Notes: a model not told the origin generated them from the letters alone. Positions 1-6,789 are shown, counted from the first letter of the stretch. The stretch: 8,945 nucleotides of DNA from an uncultured Simplicispira sp. (GCA_903882725.1 CAIRYF010000335.1:1-8945), one strand, 5' to 3'. Numbers and translations: made by a program.

Positions 1-48
1 AAAACAATTTAAATACTTCTCTGCGTCATTTCCTAGTGGTAAGGTTCG

Positions 49-76
49 ACCCTCTGCCGAAAAGGCAGCTTAGAAA
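49..76 (+). repeat. Degenerate I-F repeat 1 (handle and hairpin kept)
   Basis: Stem CTGCC (54-58) and GGCAG (64-68) close a GAAAA loop and are followed by CTTAGAAA (69-76), a common I-F crRNA handle variant. The first five bases do not fit the consensus start GTTCA. An alternative alignment starts at GTTC (44-47) and treats GACCC as a small insertion ahead of TCTGCC. Either way the 5' end has decayed while the hairpin and handle have not, as expected if only Cas6f cleavage and handle loading are under selection. Confidence 0.72.
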
Positions 77-100
77 AGTCACCTCATGGGTGAAATTTCC
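77..100 (+). other. 24-base spacer with internal inverted repeat
   Basis: The segment between the repeats is 24 bases, whereas I-F spacers are normally about 32. It contains a perfect 5-bp inverted repeat, TCACC (79-83) and GGTGA (89-93), around a TCATG loop. The transcript could therefore fold into three consecutive hairpins. If loaded as a guide, its 5' seed would be AGTCACCT. No convincing target is visible in the cas or higA promoter regions of this window. Confidence 0.55.
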
Positions 101-128
101 GTTCACTGCCGCATAGGCAGCTCAGAAT
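101..128 (+). repeat. I-F repeat 2 with altered 3' end
   Basis: It begins with the canonical GTTCACTGCC and forms the stem CTGCC (106-110) / GGCAG (116-120) with loop GCATA. It ends CTCAGAAT rather than the CTTAGAAA of repeat 1. As the downstream repeat of a one-spacer unit, it needs only its hairpin to define the RNA 3' end, so a degenerate handle is tolerable. It lies only 36 bases before the higA start codon. Confidence 0.8.
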
Positions 129-152
129 CCCGCGCCTCGGGGGAGCAGGGGC

Positions 153-157
153 AGGAG
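153..157 (+). promoter_or_regulatory. Ribosome binding site that sets the higA start
   Basis: AGGAG lies seven bases before the ATG at 165. An in-frame TTG at 159 would be only one base away, so ATG 165 is the better start. The site lies 24 bases after the second CRISPR-like repeat, so the repeat would be in the 5' untranslated region of any transcript that starts upstream of it. Confidence 0.75.
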
Positions 158-164
158 TTTGAAC

Positions 165-476
165 ATGATCAAAAACGGTATGCGTCCGGTGCACCCCGGG
201 GAGGTTTTGCGTGAAGACTTTCTCAAGCCGATGGCTTTGAGCGCGAATGCGTTGGCAAAGCATTTGCATGTGCCCGCTTCACGCATCAACGATATCGTGC
301 TGGAGCGGCGCGGTGTCACCGCCGACACCGCGCTGCGACTGAGTCGCGCATTGGGCGGCGATGCACAGTCCTGGCTGAATCTGCAAACGGCCTACGATCT
401 GCGCAGCGCAGAGATCAATGCGGCATTGCAGGCGGACATCGAAGCCGTCCATCCATTGCATCTTCTGTCGGTTTAG
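165..476 (+). CDS. higA: HigA-family (XRE helix-turn-helix) antitoxin, no visible toxin partner
   Basis: A 103-residue protein with the hallmarks of HigA/VapI antitoxins: RPVHPGEVLREDFL near the N-terminus (7-20), a helix-turn-helix over roughly residues 24-60, then DTALRLSRALGG (54-65) and SWLNLQTAYDLRSAE (69-83). Family members bind and neutralise the mRNA-cleaving toxin HigB and repress their own promoter. In a usual higBA operon the toxin gene lies directly upstream. Here that space holds the CRISPR-like repeats, no HigB-like reading frame occurs in 1-164, and downstream only five bases separate higA from the convergent end of cas2-3. It is therefore an orphan within this window. The protein looks intact, so selection may maintain it as a regulator, as an anti-addiction antitoxin, or as part of a CRISPR-linked circuit. 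Family assignment is strong; the role is unknown. Confidence 0.9.
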   Translation: MIKNGMRPVHPGEVLREDFLKPMALSANALAKHLHVPASRINDIVLERRGVTADTALRLSRALGGDAQSWLNLQTAYDLRSAEINAALQADIEAVHPLHLLSV

Positions 477-481
477 CCTGC

Positions 482-3400
482 TCAATTTTGCTTCGTGAAG
501 CCCAATATGGGATGCCAGAGCCAACCTTGTTGCTGATCAGACAGGCTGGCGATGGCGATTTTTTCGGCGCTGCGGCGCAGCGGCTGATCTTGCTGTTCTG
601 CCCATTGCTCCAGCGCCGCCAGCAAATCCAGTTGCATCCAGGGCGTGATGCGCTCGCCGCGCACAGCGGCATCGGGCACTTGGTTGACCAAGCTCTGGAT
701 GGGCACAAACAGCTTTTCTCGCGGGCCGGCGCCGTCGTCCACGCGGTGCAGGGTCAGGTGTTCGGCATCGTCTTCGGGCAGCCATGCCACGTCCACGCGC
801 GGCAGCGGGTCATGGCGAAAGCGTTGGAACTGCGGCAGCAGACCCGTAAGCCAGAGGCTGCCCAGTGCCGACCAATGCAGGCTGGCAGCGCGCTCCACCG
901 GGGTAAAGAAGCGGCTGCTGGCATCGCGCGGCAGCATGGTGTCGCGCATACGGGCGTGCTCCAAGTCCACCCACAGGGCTTTGGGCTGTAGTTTGTCGCG
1001 CGGTGCAATGCGGGGGCGGGCATCGATGGCACCGCCTTCTGCCGCCCACTCGGGCAACAGGCTGGTCAAACTGTGCGACTGGAGATGAAAGTGGCTGGAT
1101 GAATCGCGCAGCTCGCTGGGCTGCAAGCCTTTAGCGGGCGTCACCCGCTTCATTTCAAACCCGGGCTTACAGAACACGGCATCGTCCGTGTTCTTTTGTT
1201 CCAGACTGCGCAAATTGCTGTCCAGCACCACCATGTTGGCGCGCTCCACGGCACCGGGCCGGTGCCGCCGCACCCGGCCTGCCAACTGAATCAATGACCG
1301 CATGGAGGACGGCTCGACCACCGCCCAGTCGTAGTCATGGTCTCGTCCGACTTCCGTGACGGGCGATCCCAGCACGATGAACAGGTGGTGCGGCTCTGGA
1401 TGCAGTGCCAGCAAGGCGCGGACGGCGGGGCGTTGCAAGGCGGGGTCTGCAGCACTGTCCCCAGCGCTCTTGTCGGCACGCCGGTTGAGCACGGTATCGA
1501 GTTCATATTCGATGCCCGAGCGCGTCAGCAGCGGAAACTGCGAGTGGTACACGCACAAATGGACGCGCACGTTGGCCGCAGGAGCGCCCAGACGGAACAT
1601 GGCCAAAGCCACGTCAAACAGCGGGTCGATGTTGGCCATGCGGATCAGGCCAAAGCTGACGTGCTTGCCGGTGGCGACGTCGATGCTATGGTTTTGCGCA
1701 TCCTGGTGCAGGCTCCACGCGCGCTGCAGCACGAAATGGGCAAATTCTTCACGGCGTGCCGCCTTGTCTTTCATGCCACTCCAATGGGGTGGCAGCGACA
1801 CCAGTTCCGCGCGGCGGCGTACTTCGGCTTTGGTCAGTGCAGCGCAGCGGCGTTGGATAAAATCTATATGTGCTTTGCGAAATTCGTCAGCGCCAGCGCA
1901 GTCGGCGTGGGTTTGTGCAAACTCGTCCACCCACAGGCAACACAGCTTGGGCGGCTCGTCGGGGCGTTCACCCCGATGGCGCTGGTAGTGGGTGCGCCCA
2001 TCGCGGTAGGCCAGATATAGACCTTCGACCAAGGCCGGCGGCAAAGTGGCAGACGACAGCAACACGCGCGCGCCCAGCAGTCCGGCCCAATGCACCAGAC
2101 GGGTGAGTGCGGGCAAGTCGGCCATATCAAAGTCGTCGGGCTCGTCCAGTACCAAGTCGCCCGTCATCAGCCGCAACATGGGCGCGATCTGGCGGCCACC
2201 GCGCAGGCTTTCCGTCGCTGGCGTGAGATGGTCGATGGTGCAGACGAGCAACGGCGCAGCCAACAACAAGCGGGTTTGCGCATCGCTGGTCAGGCGCATC
2301 AGCAACGGGTGCTGGTCGTTGCCCTCGAACAGCACCTGCCCACCCTCATCCAGCAATTCCTGTGTAGAGGCCGAGCCTGTAGCCTCGGCTTGGGCCTCGT
2401 AGTAGGCAAACAGTTCGCGGCTGGCAGCGCCGCCGACCTTGATGGCCAGTTGGTCGTCGCCCAGCCCGAGGTCGCGCTGGAAACTGCGCCCGGTTTGCAG
2501 GGTCAGTGTGCGCAAGCCCATGGCAAAGGCGCAGCGCAGGCCCAGTTTGGGGTCAGCGAGCGCATTCATGATGCGGGCGTTGCCCAGTGTTTTGCCGCAG
2601 CCGGTGGAGGCCATGTTGACGATGAAGGCACCGTGTTGAGCGGCTTGGTAGCGCACGCTGGCGGCCAGGTCGGTGGCCTTGTCCTGCCACTGGAAGCGGG
2701 CATTGGTGTTGCGTTTTTTCAGGCTTCTGTGGTCTGGCAGCGTGGGCAGGCTGCGCACGAGACTTGGCAGGGCATGGGCGATGATGCAGGCATGGGCTTG
2801 CACGCCCAGCAGATGCTCGTCCAGCGTCTGGTTGCAGACCTTTTTTCCTACGGCATTGGTAGTGGTGTTGGCGTACAGCTTGGCCTGTGGCTGCAGGTAG
2901 GCATTCCGTTCGGGCACGGGCTTGTCGCGCAGCGCGCTGTCGGCCTGCTCGGGCTTTTGCAGGCCGAGGCTAGAGTAATGGTGGTCGGCCAACATCAGGC
3001 ACAACCGCGCTATATGAGCCACAAACGGGTCTGCGGGCCACAGCGTGCCGACCGTGCCGGGCGACAGAGCTTGCAGCTTGCGGGCAAAGCGAGCTACCTG
3101 CTTGCGCCAGGCAGAGTTGCGCACCGGCAGGCCGTGCGGGAAATCCCAGTAGGCGCTCAGGTTGGCAGGGTGGGGTGACTCGCGCGGCTCATTCCAGTCG
3201 GCGTTGACTTGCTCCAGCAAACCATCGAGATGGCTGCGATTCAAAAATTTGGGCCTGGCACCGAAGCGCCGCCACGCAAATCCGCCGTCTTCCTGCGCTT
3301 CGTCCGATGCATCTGTCTGGTTGGGAACAGGCCTGCACGGCAGGCGGTGGTGCGTCAATACCAGCCAGGCCACCGCTTGCGCCAGTGGTGGCAGCACCTT

Positions 3401-4054
3401 GAATGGATTGCGCTCGGTTTTTTGTTCGTCACTGAAGCCAGAGTCGCTCAAGCCATCGCAAAACAGGCGAGTGCCTTTGTCGATCCACAGCGCTTCAAAA
3501 GCGGCTGCGTCCACACCAGCATCAGACGCAGTGGCTAGTCGTTGCAGCCAGCCGACATCGTCGTCCGTGCCCACAAAGGCCTGAAACAACCGCACAGAAA
3601 CCCACTCGTGGCGGTAGTCGTTGCGCCCCATCTCGCCCTTGCCGCGCAACCGGTCTTGAAACGCTTGGCTGGCTTTGCCCAAGTCGTGCAGCAGCGCAGC
3701 CAGTGCGGTGAACAAGTGAATCGCTTCGCCGCTGTGCCAATCGTTTTCATCCTCAGCGCGCAGCACATTGCGCTGCGTGGTGTGGGTTGGCACGGCACCC
3801 TGGGCGTTGAATCGGCGCGCATCGCCCACCACCCACAGCAGTTCGCTGTGGTCCAGCCCACGAATCCAATGGCAGGCTACAGCGGTGTTTTTGCGCGCCG
3901 TTTTGCGCAGCAGGCGGCGCAGGGTGTCTAGGCCGTCTTTGGTGATAGGGGTTTGCCAAGTGCGTTCGCCCCGGCGTTCGGCAAACTGGTCGAGGATGCG
4001 ACGGGTTTCCACCAAAGCGCGCTTATCGCACTCGCAGATCAGAAGAATGTTCAT
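482..4054 (-). CDS. cas3: Type I-F Cas2-3 fusion nuclease-helicase
   Basis: A 1190-residue Cas3 of the I-F type, with Cas2 fused at its N-terminus. Residues 1 to about 95 (MNILLICECDKRALVETRRI onward) are the Cas2-like domain that joins Cas1 in spacer integration. The HD nuclease follows, with LLHDLGK (H123, D124) and later THHR (about 234-237) and LADHHYSS (about 355-362). The superfamily 2 helicase has Walker A STGCGKT (483-489), LVLDEPD (634-640), SSAT (667-670) and QLAGRVRRHR (923-932). The C-terminal domain ends WLWHPILGF. All these motifs are intact, so the enzyme should be active: it is recruited by target-bound Csy complex to nick and degrade DNA and is held inactive by Cas1 otherwise. 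It is about 100 residues longer than the Pseudomonas protein as I recall it. The start overlaps the cas1 stop (ATGA), implying translational coupling. It ends convergently with higA, with no terminator between them. Confidence 0.97.
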   Translation of the reverse strand: MNILLICECDKRALVETRRILDQFAERRGERTWQTPITKDGLDTLRRLLRKTARKNTAVACHWIRGLDHSELLWVVGDARRFNAQGAVPTHTTQRNVLRAEDENDWHSGEAIHLFTALAALLHDLGKASQAFQDRLRGKGEMGRNDYRHEWVSVRLFQAFVGTDDDVGWLQRLATASDAGVDAAAFEALWIDKGTRLFCDGLSDSGFSDEQKTERNPFKVLPPLAQAVAWLVLTHHRLPCRPVPNQTDASDEAQEDGGFAWRRFGARPKFLNRSHLDGLLEQVNADWNEPRESPHPANLSAYWDFPHGLPVRNSAWRKQVARFARKLQALSPGTVGTLWPADPFVAHIARLCLMLADHHYSSLGLQKPEQADSALRDKPVPERNAYLQPQAKLYANTTTNAVGKKVCNQTLDEHLLGVQAHACIIAHALPSLVRSLPTLPDHRSLKKRNTNARFQWQDKATDLAASVRYQAAQHGAFIVNMASTGCGKTLGNARIMNALADPKLGLRCAFAMGLRTLTLQTGRSFQRDLGLGDDQLAIKVGGAASRELFAYYEAQAEATGSASTQELLDEGGQVLFEGNDQHPLLMRLTSDAQTRLLLAAPLLVCTIDHLTPATESLRGGRQIAPMLRLMTGDLVLDEPDDFDMADLPALTRLVHWAGLLGARVLLSSATLPPALVEGLYLAYRDGRTHYQRHRGERPDEPPKLCCLWVDEFAQTHADCAGADEFRKAHIDFIQRRCAALTKAEVRRRAELVSLPPHWSGMKDKAARREEFAHFVLQRAWSLHQDAQNHSIDVATGKHVSFGLIRMANIDPLFDVALAMFRLGAPAANVRVHLCVYHSQFPLLTRSGIEYELDTVLNRRADKSAGDSAADPALQRPAVRALLALHPEPHHLFIVLGSPVTEVGRDHDYDWAVVEPSSMRSLIQLAGRVRRHRPGAVERANMVVLDSNLRSLEQKNTDDAVFCKPGFEMKRVTPAKGLQPSELRDSSSHFHLQSHSLTSLLPEWAAEGGAIDARPRIAPRDKLQPKALWVDLEHARMRDTMLPRDASSRFFTPVERAASLHWSALGSLWLTGLLPQFQRFRHDPLPRVDVAWLPEDDAEHLTLHRVDDGAGPREKLFVPIQSLVNQVPDAAVRGERITPWMQLDLLAALEQWAEQQDQPLRRSAEKIAIASLSDQQQGWLWHPILGFTKQN

Positions 4055-5064
4055 TCGATAGCCCCTGGCGCTGTGCCGATGGCCGCCATACGCCCGGTCT
4101 CTAATGCAATGGCTTTCAAAGTGTCAATCATGAAGTCCAGCGCCTCTTTGCGGGTGAGCTGCTCGATACAGGCTTGGCGAAACTCTTTTTCGCTATCGCC
4201 GCGCGCCGCTGAAATGAAAGCCTGCGGCAACACGATGGCATCTTTGACCAGATCGGCTGCGTCAAACACCAGTCCGCCGCGCCGCGTCTTGCCGTGCAGC
4301 ACCGCCAGCGCTGCGGGCAGGCCCAGCACCCAAGTGGCGGCGGCACCCAGGCCGTAGGCCAGGTAATTGCCGTGATCCAAAAATGCATTGGCCGGGTCGC
4401 GGCTTTCGCCGCGCGCGCTGCGTGTGAATTCGCCCGCCTGCGTGGCGTGTGCGGCCAGCTTGTAGAGCTGCTTGGTCAAGCGCCCTTCCAAGGCCAGCAG
4501 GTGCGTGACATCGGGCGCTGCTGCCACAGCGGCGCTGGTTTGCGTGACCAGCGCGGCAAGGGAGTCGATGGGCACGATAAACACGCCCTCTTTGGCCCGC
4601 GTGTGCTCGCCCCAGTGCTGTAGCAAATAGCGCAGGCGCGCGGTTTGCAAGGCTTTGGCCGCAGCCAGGCGCAGGGCGTCGTCAAACCAAAAACGCACCC
4701 AGTGCTGCAAGTATTCGGTGGGCCGGTATTCGCTTTGCGGGGCAAACCAAGCCACCTCTTGCTCAAATTCATTGGCGCTGAACAACGGCGTACCGCCCCC
4801 GCCGCAAAACCCCACCATGACACCCGCCTTGGCCAGTTCGCGCATGGCAGCCTGCGTCACCGACGTGCCGGTGCCCAGCAAAACGGTGGTGGTATTGGCG
4901 ATGGGAATGTTCCAGTACAACGAGCGCTTGCCCTCGTCGGTGACGTATTCCACGCGCCCGCCGTTGACCAGCACGCGGCAATGTTCCAAGTAATACAGGT
5001 TGGCCCGCTTGGAGTGCAGGATGGTTTTGAGATCTGCGGAGTTGATGTTTTGCATGGTTTGCAT
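4051..5064 (-). CDS. cas1: Type I-F Cas1 integrase
   Basis: A 337-residue Cas1 that inserts new spacers as a complex with Cas2-3. LKTILHSKRANLYYLEHCRV (12-31) and GFCGGGGTPLFSANE (85-99) are typical of the I-F branch. The metal ligands align with the Pseudomonas enzyme: E193 (LALEGRL), H257 (VLHGKTRRGG), D268 and D271. Homologues begin a few residues before LKTILHSKR, so ATG 5064 or ATG 5055 (334 residues) is the likely start. A GTG at 5127 would add a tail (FVVFEYIFRSQKQ) not expected in the family. Neither ATG has a good Shine-Dalgarno sequence, and AGGAG at 5091-5087 is 22 bases from the first. The C-terminus has a short extra tail after DTLKAIALE. It is the first visible gene of the cas transcription unit and is divergent from gdhA. 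Confidence 0.95.
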   Translation of the reverse strand: MQTMQNINSADLKTILHSKRANLYYLEHCRVLVNGGRVEYVTDEGKRSLYWNIPIANTTTVLLGTGTSVTQAAMRELAKAGVMVGFCGGGGTPLFSANEFEQEVAWFAPQSEYRPTEYLQHWVRFWFDDALRLAAAKALQTARLRYLLQHWGEHTRAKEGVFIVPIDSLAALVTQTSAAVAAAPDVTHLLALEGRLTKQLYKLAAHATQAGEFTRSARGESRDPANAFLDHGNYLAYGLGAAATWVLGLPAALAVLHGKTRRGGLVFDAADLVKDAIVLPQAFISAARGDSEKEFRQACIEQLTRKEALDFMIDTLKAIALETGRMAAIGTAPGAIE

Positions 5065-5070
5065 GGTTTG
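5049..5070. repeat. 9-bp tandem repeat over the cas1 start
   Basis: TTTGCATGG occurs at 5049-5057 and 5058-5066 and continues as TTTG to 5070. On the minus strand each unit carries an ATG, giving the two in-frame starts of cas1 (Met-Gln-Thr-Met-Gln). A 9-base duplication or loss here would change only the N-terminal tripeptide and keep the frame. Confidence 0.8.
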
Positions 5071-5134
5071 AAGTGGCTGTTTTTGGCTCCTGAAAATGTA
5101 TTCAAACACAACAAATTCAGTGCGCACAAGCCGC

Positions 5135-5165
5135 CAGCAACAGCAACAGCCGTAGCCGTAGCCGC
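5135..5165. repeat. Short hexamer-repeat stretch upstream of cas1
   Basis: Two CAGCAA units, a CAGC, then two CGTAGC units and CGC run in a row within the cas1-gdhA intergenic region. It is a simple-sequence tract of the kind that can vary by slippage. No function is evident, though it lies within the likely cas1 leader. Confidence 0.6.
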
Positions 5166-5182
5166 ACTAGGCACCAGACAGG

Positions 5183-5262
5183 TCAATCAAAAATCATAGC
5201 TACAACCGCAATCAATATAAGGGCTAGAGGCTGATTTGGCTTCAAATTTAACTCTGACCCCC
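5183..5262. repeat. Probable decayed intergenic repeat (Comamonadaceae-like)
   Basis: The stretch includes AAAATCATAGCTAC, then AAGGGCTAGAGGCTGATT, then CTTCAAATTTAACTCTGACC. The first parts resemble from memory a widespread Comamonadaceae intergenic element (AATCATAGCTG... ATAAGCGCTAGAGGC). The last part resembles the TCTGACCCC motifs often found near small mobile elements. No open frame crosses it. The stem expected of an intact copy is not well preserved. The match is from memory only. This tract also has to hold the cas1 promoter on the minus strand, but I see no strong -35/-10 pair. Confidence 0.35.
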
Positions 5263-5263
5263 A

Positions 5264-5290
5264 ATATATATGCGTAATGCGCATATATAT
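5264..5290. promoter_or_regulatory. Perfect inverted repeat upstream of gdhA (possible operator)
   Basis: ATATATATGCG (5264-5274) and CGCATATATAT (5280-5290) are perfect 11-bp arms around TAATG. It sits 81 bases before the gdhA start. The two-fold symmetry and lack of a following T-run suggest a dimeric regulator site rather than a terminator. The tract is AT-rich enough to also contain a -10 element. A related motif occurs just after gdhA at 6730-6762. Confidence 0.5.
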
Positions 5291-5357
5291 CAAAGATCCT
5301 TGCCTTAGACAATCTACCGCTGCGCTCCTAAGCTCGGTGCCTCTATCTCTTTCCCCC

Positions 5358-5362
5358 AAGGA
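5358..5362 (+). promoter_or_regulatory. gdhA ribosome binding site
   Basis: AAGGA, nine bases before the ATG at 5372, supports that start. Confidence 0.6.
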
Positions 5363-5371
5363 CGCTTCGCT

Positions 5372-6679
5372 ATGTCATCCGACTCCTGCACACCTGCCGT
5401 GCCTACCCATGCTGTGCCTTCGTACTTGCAGGCCGATCACCTTGGCCCGTGGGGCAATTACCTCAAGCAAGTCGATCGCGTTACACCCTATCTGGGCCAT
5501 CTGTCGCGCTGGGTTGAAACCTTAAAGCGCCCCAAGCGCATTTTGATTGTCGATGTGCCGATTGAGCTGGACAACGGCACCATTGCCCACTACGAGGGCT
5601 ACCGCGTACAACACAACCTCTCGCGCGGGCCGGGCAAGGGCGGGGTGCGTTTTCACCAAGATGTGACGCTGTCGGAAGTGATGGCGCTGTCAGCGTGGAT
5701 GTCAGTCAAAAATGCGGCGGTCAACGTGCCCTATGGCGGTGCCAAAGGCGGTATCCGCGTGGATCCCAAGCAGCTCTCGCGCGCAGAGCTGGAGCGCCTG
5801 ACGCGCCGCTACACCAGCGAGATCGGCCTGATCATTGGCCCGACACAAGACATTCCAGCGCCGGACGTCAACACCAATGGCCAAATCATGGCCTGGATGA
5901 TGGACACCTACTCCATGAACACCGGCAGCACCGCTACCGGCGTGGTCACCGGCAAGCCGGTCGAGTTGGGCGGCTCGCTGGGCCGCACCGAGGCCACCGG
6001 GCGCGGTGTGTTTACCGTCGGTGCCGCCGCAGCGCAGCGCATTAATTTGCCGCTGCCCGGCGCGCGCGTGGCGGTGCAAGGTTTTGGCAATGTCGGCGGT
6101 ACGGCGGGTCGGTTGTTTACCGAGGCTGGTGCGCGCGTGGTCGCAGTGCAAGACCACACCGGCACCATTTACCAAGAAGCCGGCTTGGACGTGCCAGCGC
6201 TGCAAGCATATGTGCAGCACAGCGGCGGCGTGGCTGGCTTTGCCGGCGCGCAAGTGATGCCCAACGCCGCCTTCTGGGGTGTGCCGTGCGACATCTTGAT
6301 TCCAGCGGCGCTAGAGAGCCAAATCACCGCCGCCAACGCCGGTCAAATTCAAGCGCGTTTGATCATCGAAGGTGCCAATGGCCCGACCACCCCCGAGGCC
6401 GATGACATCCTGAACGGCAAGGGCGTGCTGATCTTGCCCGACGTGATCGCCAACGCAGGCGGCGTCACTGCCAGCTACTTTGAGTGGGTGCAAAACTTCT
6501 CTAGCTTTTTCTGGAACGAAGCCGAAATCAACGACCGCTTGGTGCGCATCATGCAAGATGCGTTTGCCGGCATCTGGGACGTAGCGCAAGAGCACAAGGT
6601 ATGCCTGCGCACCGCCACCTTTATCGTTGCCTGCACCCGCATCTTGCGGGCGCGTGAAATGCGCGGTTTGTATCCATGA
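5372..6679 (+). CDS. gdhA: Glutamate dehydrogenase (Glu/Leu/Phe/Val dehydrogenase family)
   Basis: A 435-residue enzyme of the small hexameric glutamate dehydrogenase class. It interconverts glutamate and 2-oxoglutarate plus ammonium in the cytoplasm. The N-terminal substrate domain has [10 protein letters not shown] (86-95), the catalytic lysine in PYGGAKGGI (K125) and the catalytic aspartate in PAPDVNTNG (D165). The Rossmann domain has VQGFGNVGG (235-243). The aspartate closing the second beta strand (AVQD, D261) favours NAD over NADP, which suggests a catabolic role in glutamate breakdown. The C-terminal [14 protein letters not shown] and [11 protein letters not shown] segments are intact. 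Length is normal for the family. It is divergent from cas1 and preceded by an 11-bp inverted repeat that may be an operator. I see no clear terminator after it. Leucine or phenylalanine dehydrogenase activity is less likely given the length and motifs. Confidence 0.95.
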   Translation: MSSDSCTPAVPTHAVPSYLQADHLGPWGNYLKQVDRVTPYLGHLSRWVETLKRPKRILIVDVPIELDNGTIAHYEGYRVQHNLSRGPGKGGVRFHQDVTLSEVMALSAWMSVKNAAVNVPYGGAKGGIRVDPKQLSRAELERLTRRYTSEIGLIIGPTQDIPAPDVNTNGQIMAWMMDTYSMNTGSTATGVVTGKPVELGGSLGRTEATGRGVFTVGAAAAQRINLPLPGARVAVQGFGNVGGTAGRLFTEAGARVVAVQDHTGTIYQEAGLDVPALQAYVQHSGGVAGFAGAQVMPNAAFWGVPCDILIPAALESQITAANAGQIQARLIIEGANGPTTPEADDILNGKGVLILPDVIANAGGVTASYFEWVQNFSSFFWNEAEINDRLVRIMQDAFAGIWDVAQEHKVCLRTATFIVACTRILRAREMRGLYP

Positions 6680-6729
6680 GCTGATCGTTGTGCGCCGCTG
6701 GTTTAGCAGTACCCAATGACAAAAACTGC

Positions 6730-6762
6730 AATGCCCATATATATGAAATGGTCAAATCCTTG
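6730..6762. repeat. Diverged copy of the gdhA upstream motif
   Basis: AATGCCCATATATAT (6730-6744) matches AATGCGCATATATAT (5276-5290) at 14 of 15 positions. After an extra GAAATGGT, TCAAATCCTTG follows, against TCAAAGATCCTTG in the upstream copy. The match spans two blocks in the same order, so it is more than a shared AT run. CATATATATG (6736-6745) is itself palindromic. Confidence 0.5.
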
Positions 6763-6789
6763 ACGCCAATCAAAAAACATTCATATACA
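6760..6789 (+). promoter_or_regulatory. Candidate sigma-70 promoter for the HD-GYP gene
   Basis: TTGACG (6760-6765) and TATACA (6784-6789) are 18 bases apart, giving a transcript start near 6796 and an untranslated leader of about 125 bases. The leader (6796-6920) shows no clear terminator or known riboswitch, including no recognisable cyclic-di-GMP aptamer core. Confidence 0.4.

Larger units (their letters stand above)
49..128 (+). CRISPR. Degenerate type I-F mini-array: two repeats and one 24-base spacer
   Basis: Two copies of a type I-F-like repeat (49-76 and 101-128) flank a 24-base spacer (77-100). Both keep the CTGCC/GGCAG stem that Cas6f (Csy4) recognises. The first keeps the 3' segment CTTAGAAA, which becomes the crRNA 5' handle, but its 5' third is degenerate. 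The second keeps the 5' part GTTCACTGCC, but its last eight bases read CTCAGAAT. Read on the plus strand, cleavage after both hairpins would give a crRNA-like RNA of 8 + 24 + 20 bases, shorter than the usual 60. No third repeat occurs at the expected distance to the left or right. The pattern (processing signals kept, other repeat positions decayed, one spacer, beside cas genes) matches crRNA-like regulators of the CreA/CreR kind. It could instead be the remnant of an ordinary array. The repeats are seen directly; the function is inferred. Confidence 0.8.

Noticed and set aside
3..116. Plus-strand frame open from the left edge, as a possible toxin C-terminus
   Set aside because: About 37 codons ending inside repeat 2, with no resemblance to HigB. 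The CRISPR-like structure explains this DNA better.
159..164. TTG start for higA
   Set aside because: Only one base follows the AGGAG, whereas ATG 165 has ideal seven-base spacing and fits family N-termini.
49..476. Part of a Tn7-like CRISPR transposon (type I-F3) with atypical private repeats
   Set aside because: Those systems lack cas1 and cas2-3, both of which are intact here, and no tns or tniQ gene is seen.
2090..3178. Long plus-strand open frame of 362 codons
   Set aside because: It is wholly antisense to cas2-3, has a low-complexity composition (rich in Gly, Gln, Val, Ala) and matches no recognised family. It is a shadow of high-GC coding.
5125..5127. GTG start for cas1
   Set aside because: It would add about 20 N-terminal residues unlike I-F Cas1 proteins and has no ribosome binding site that I can see.
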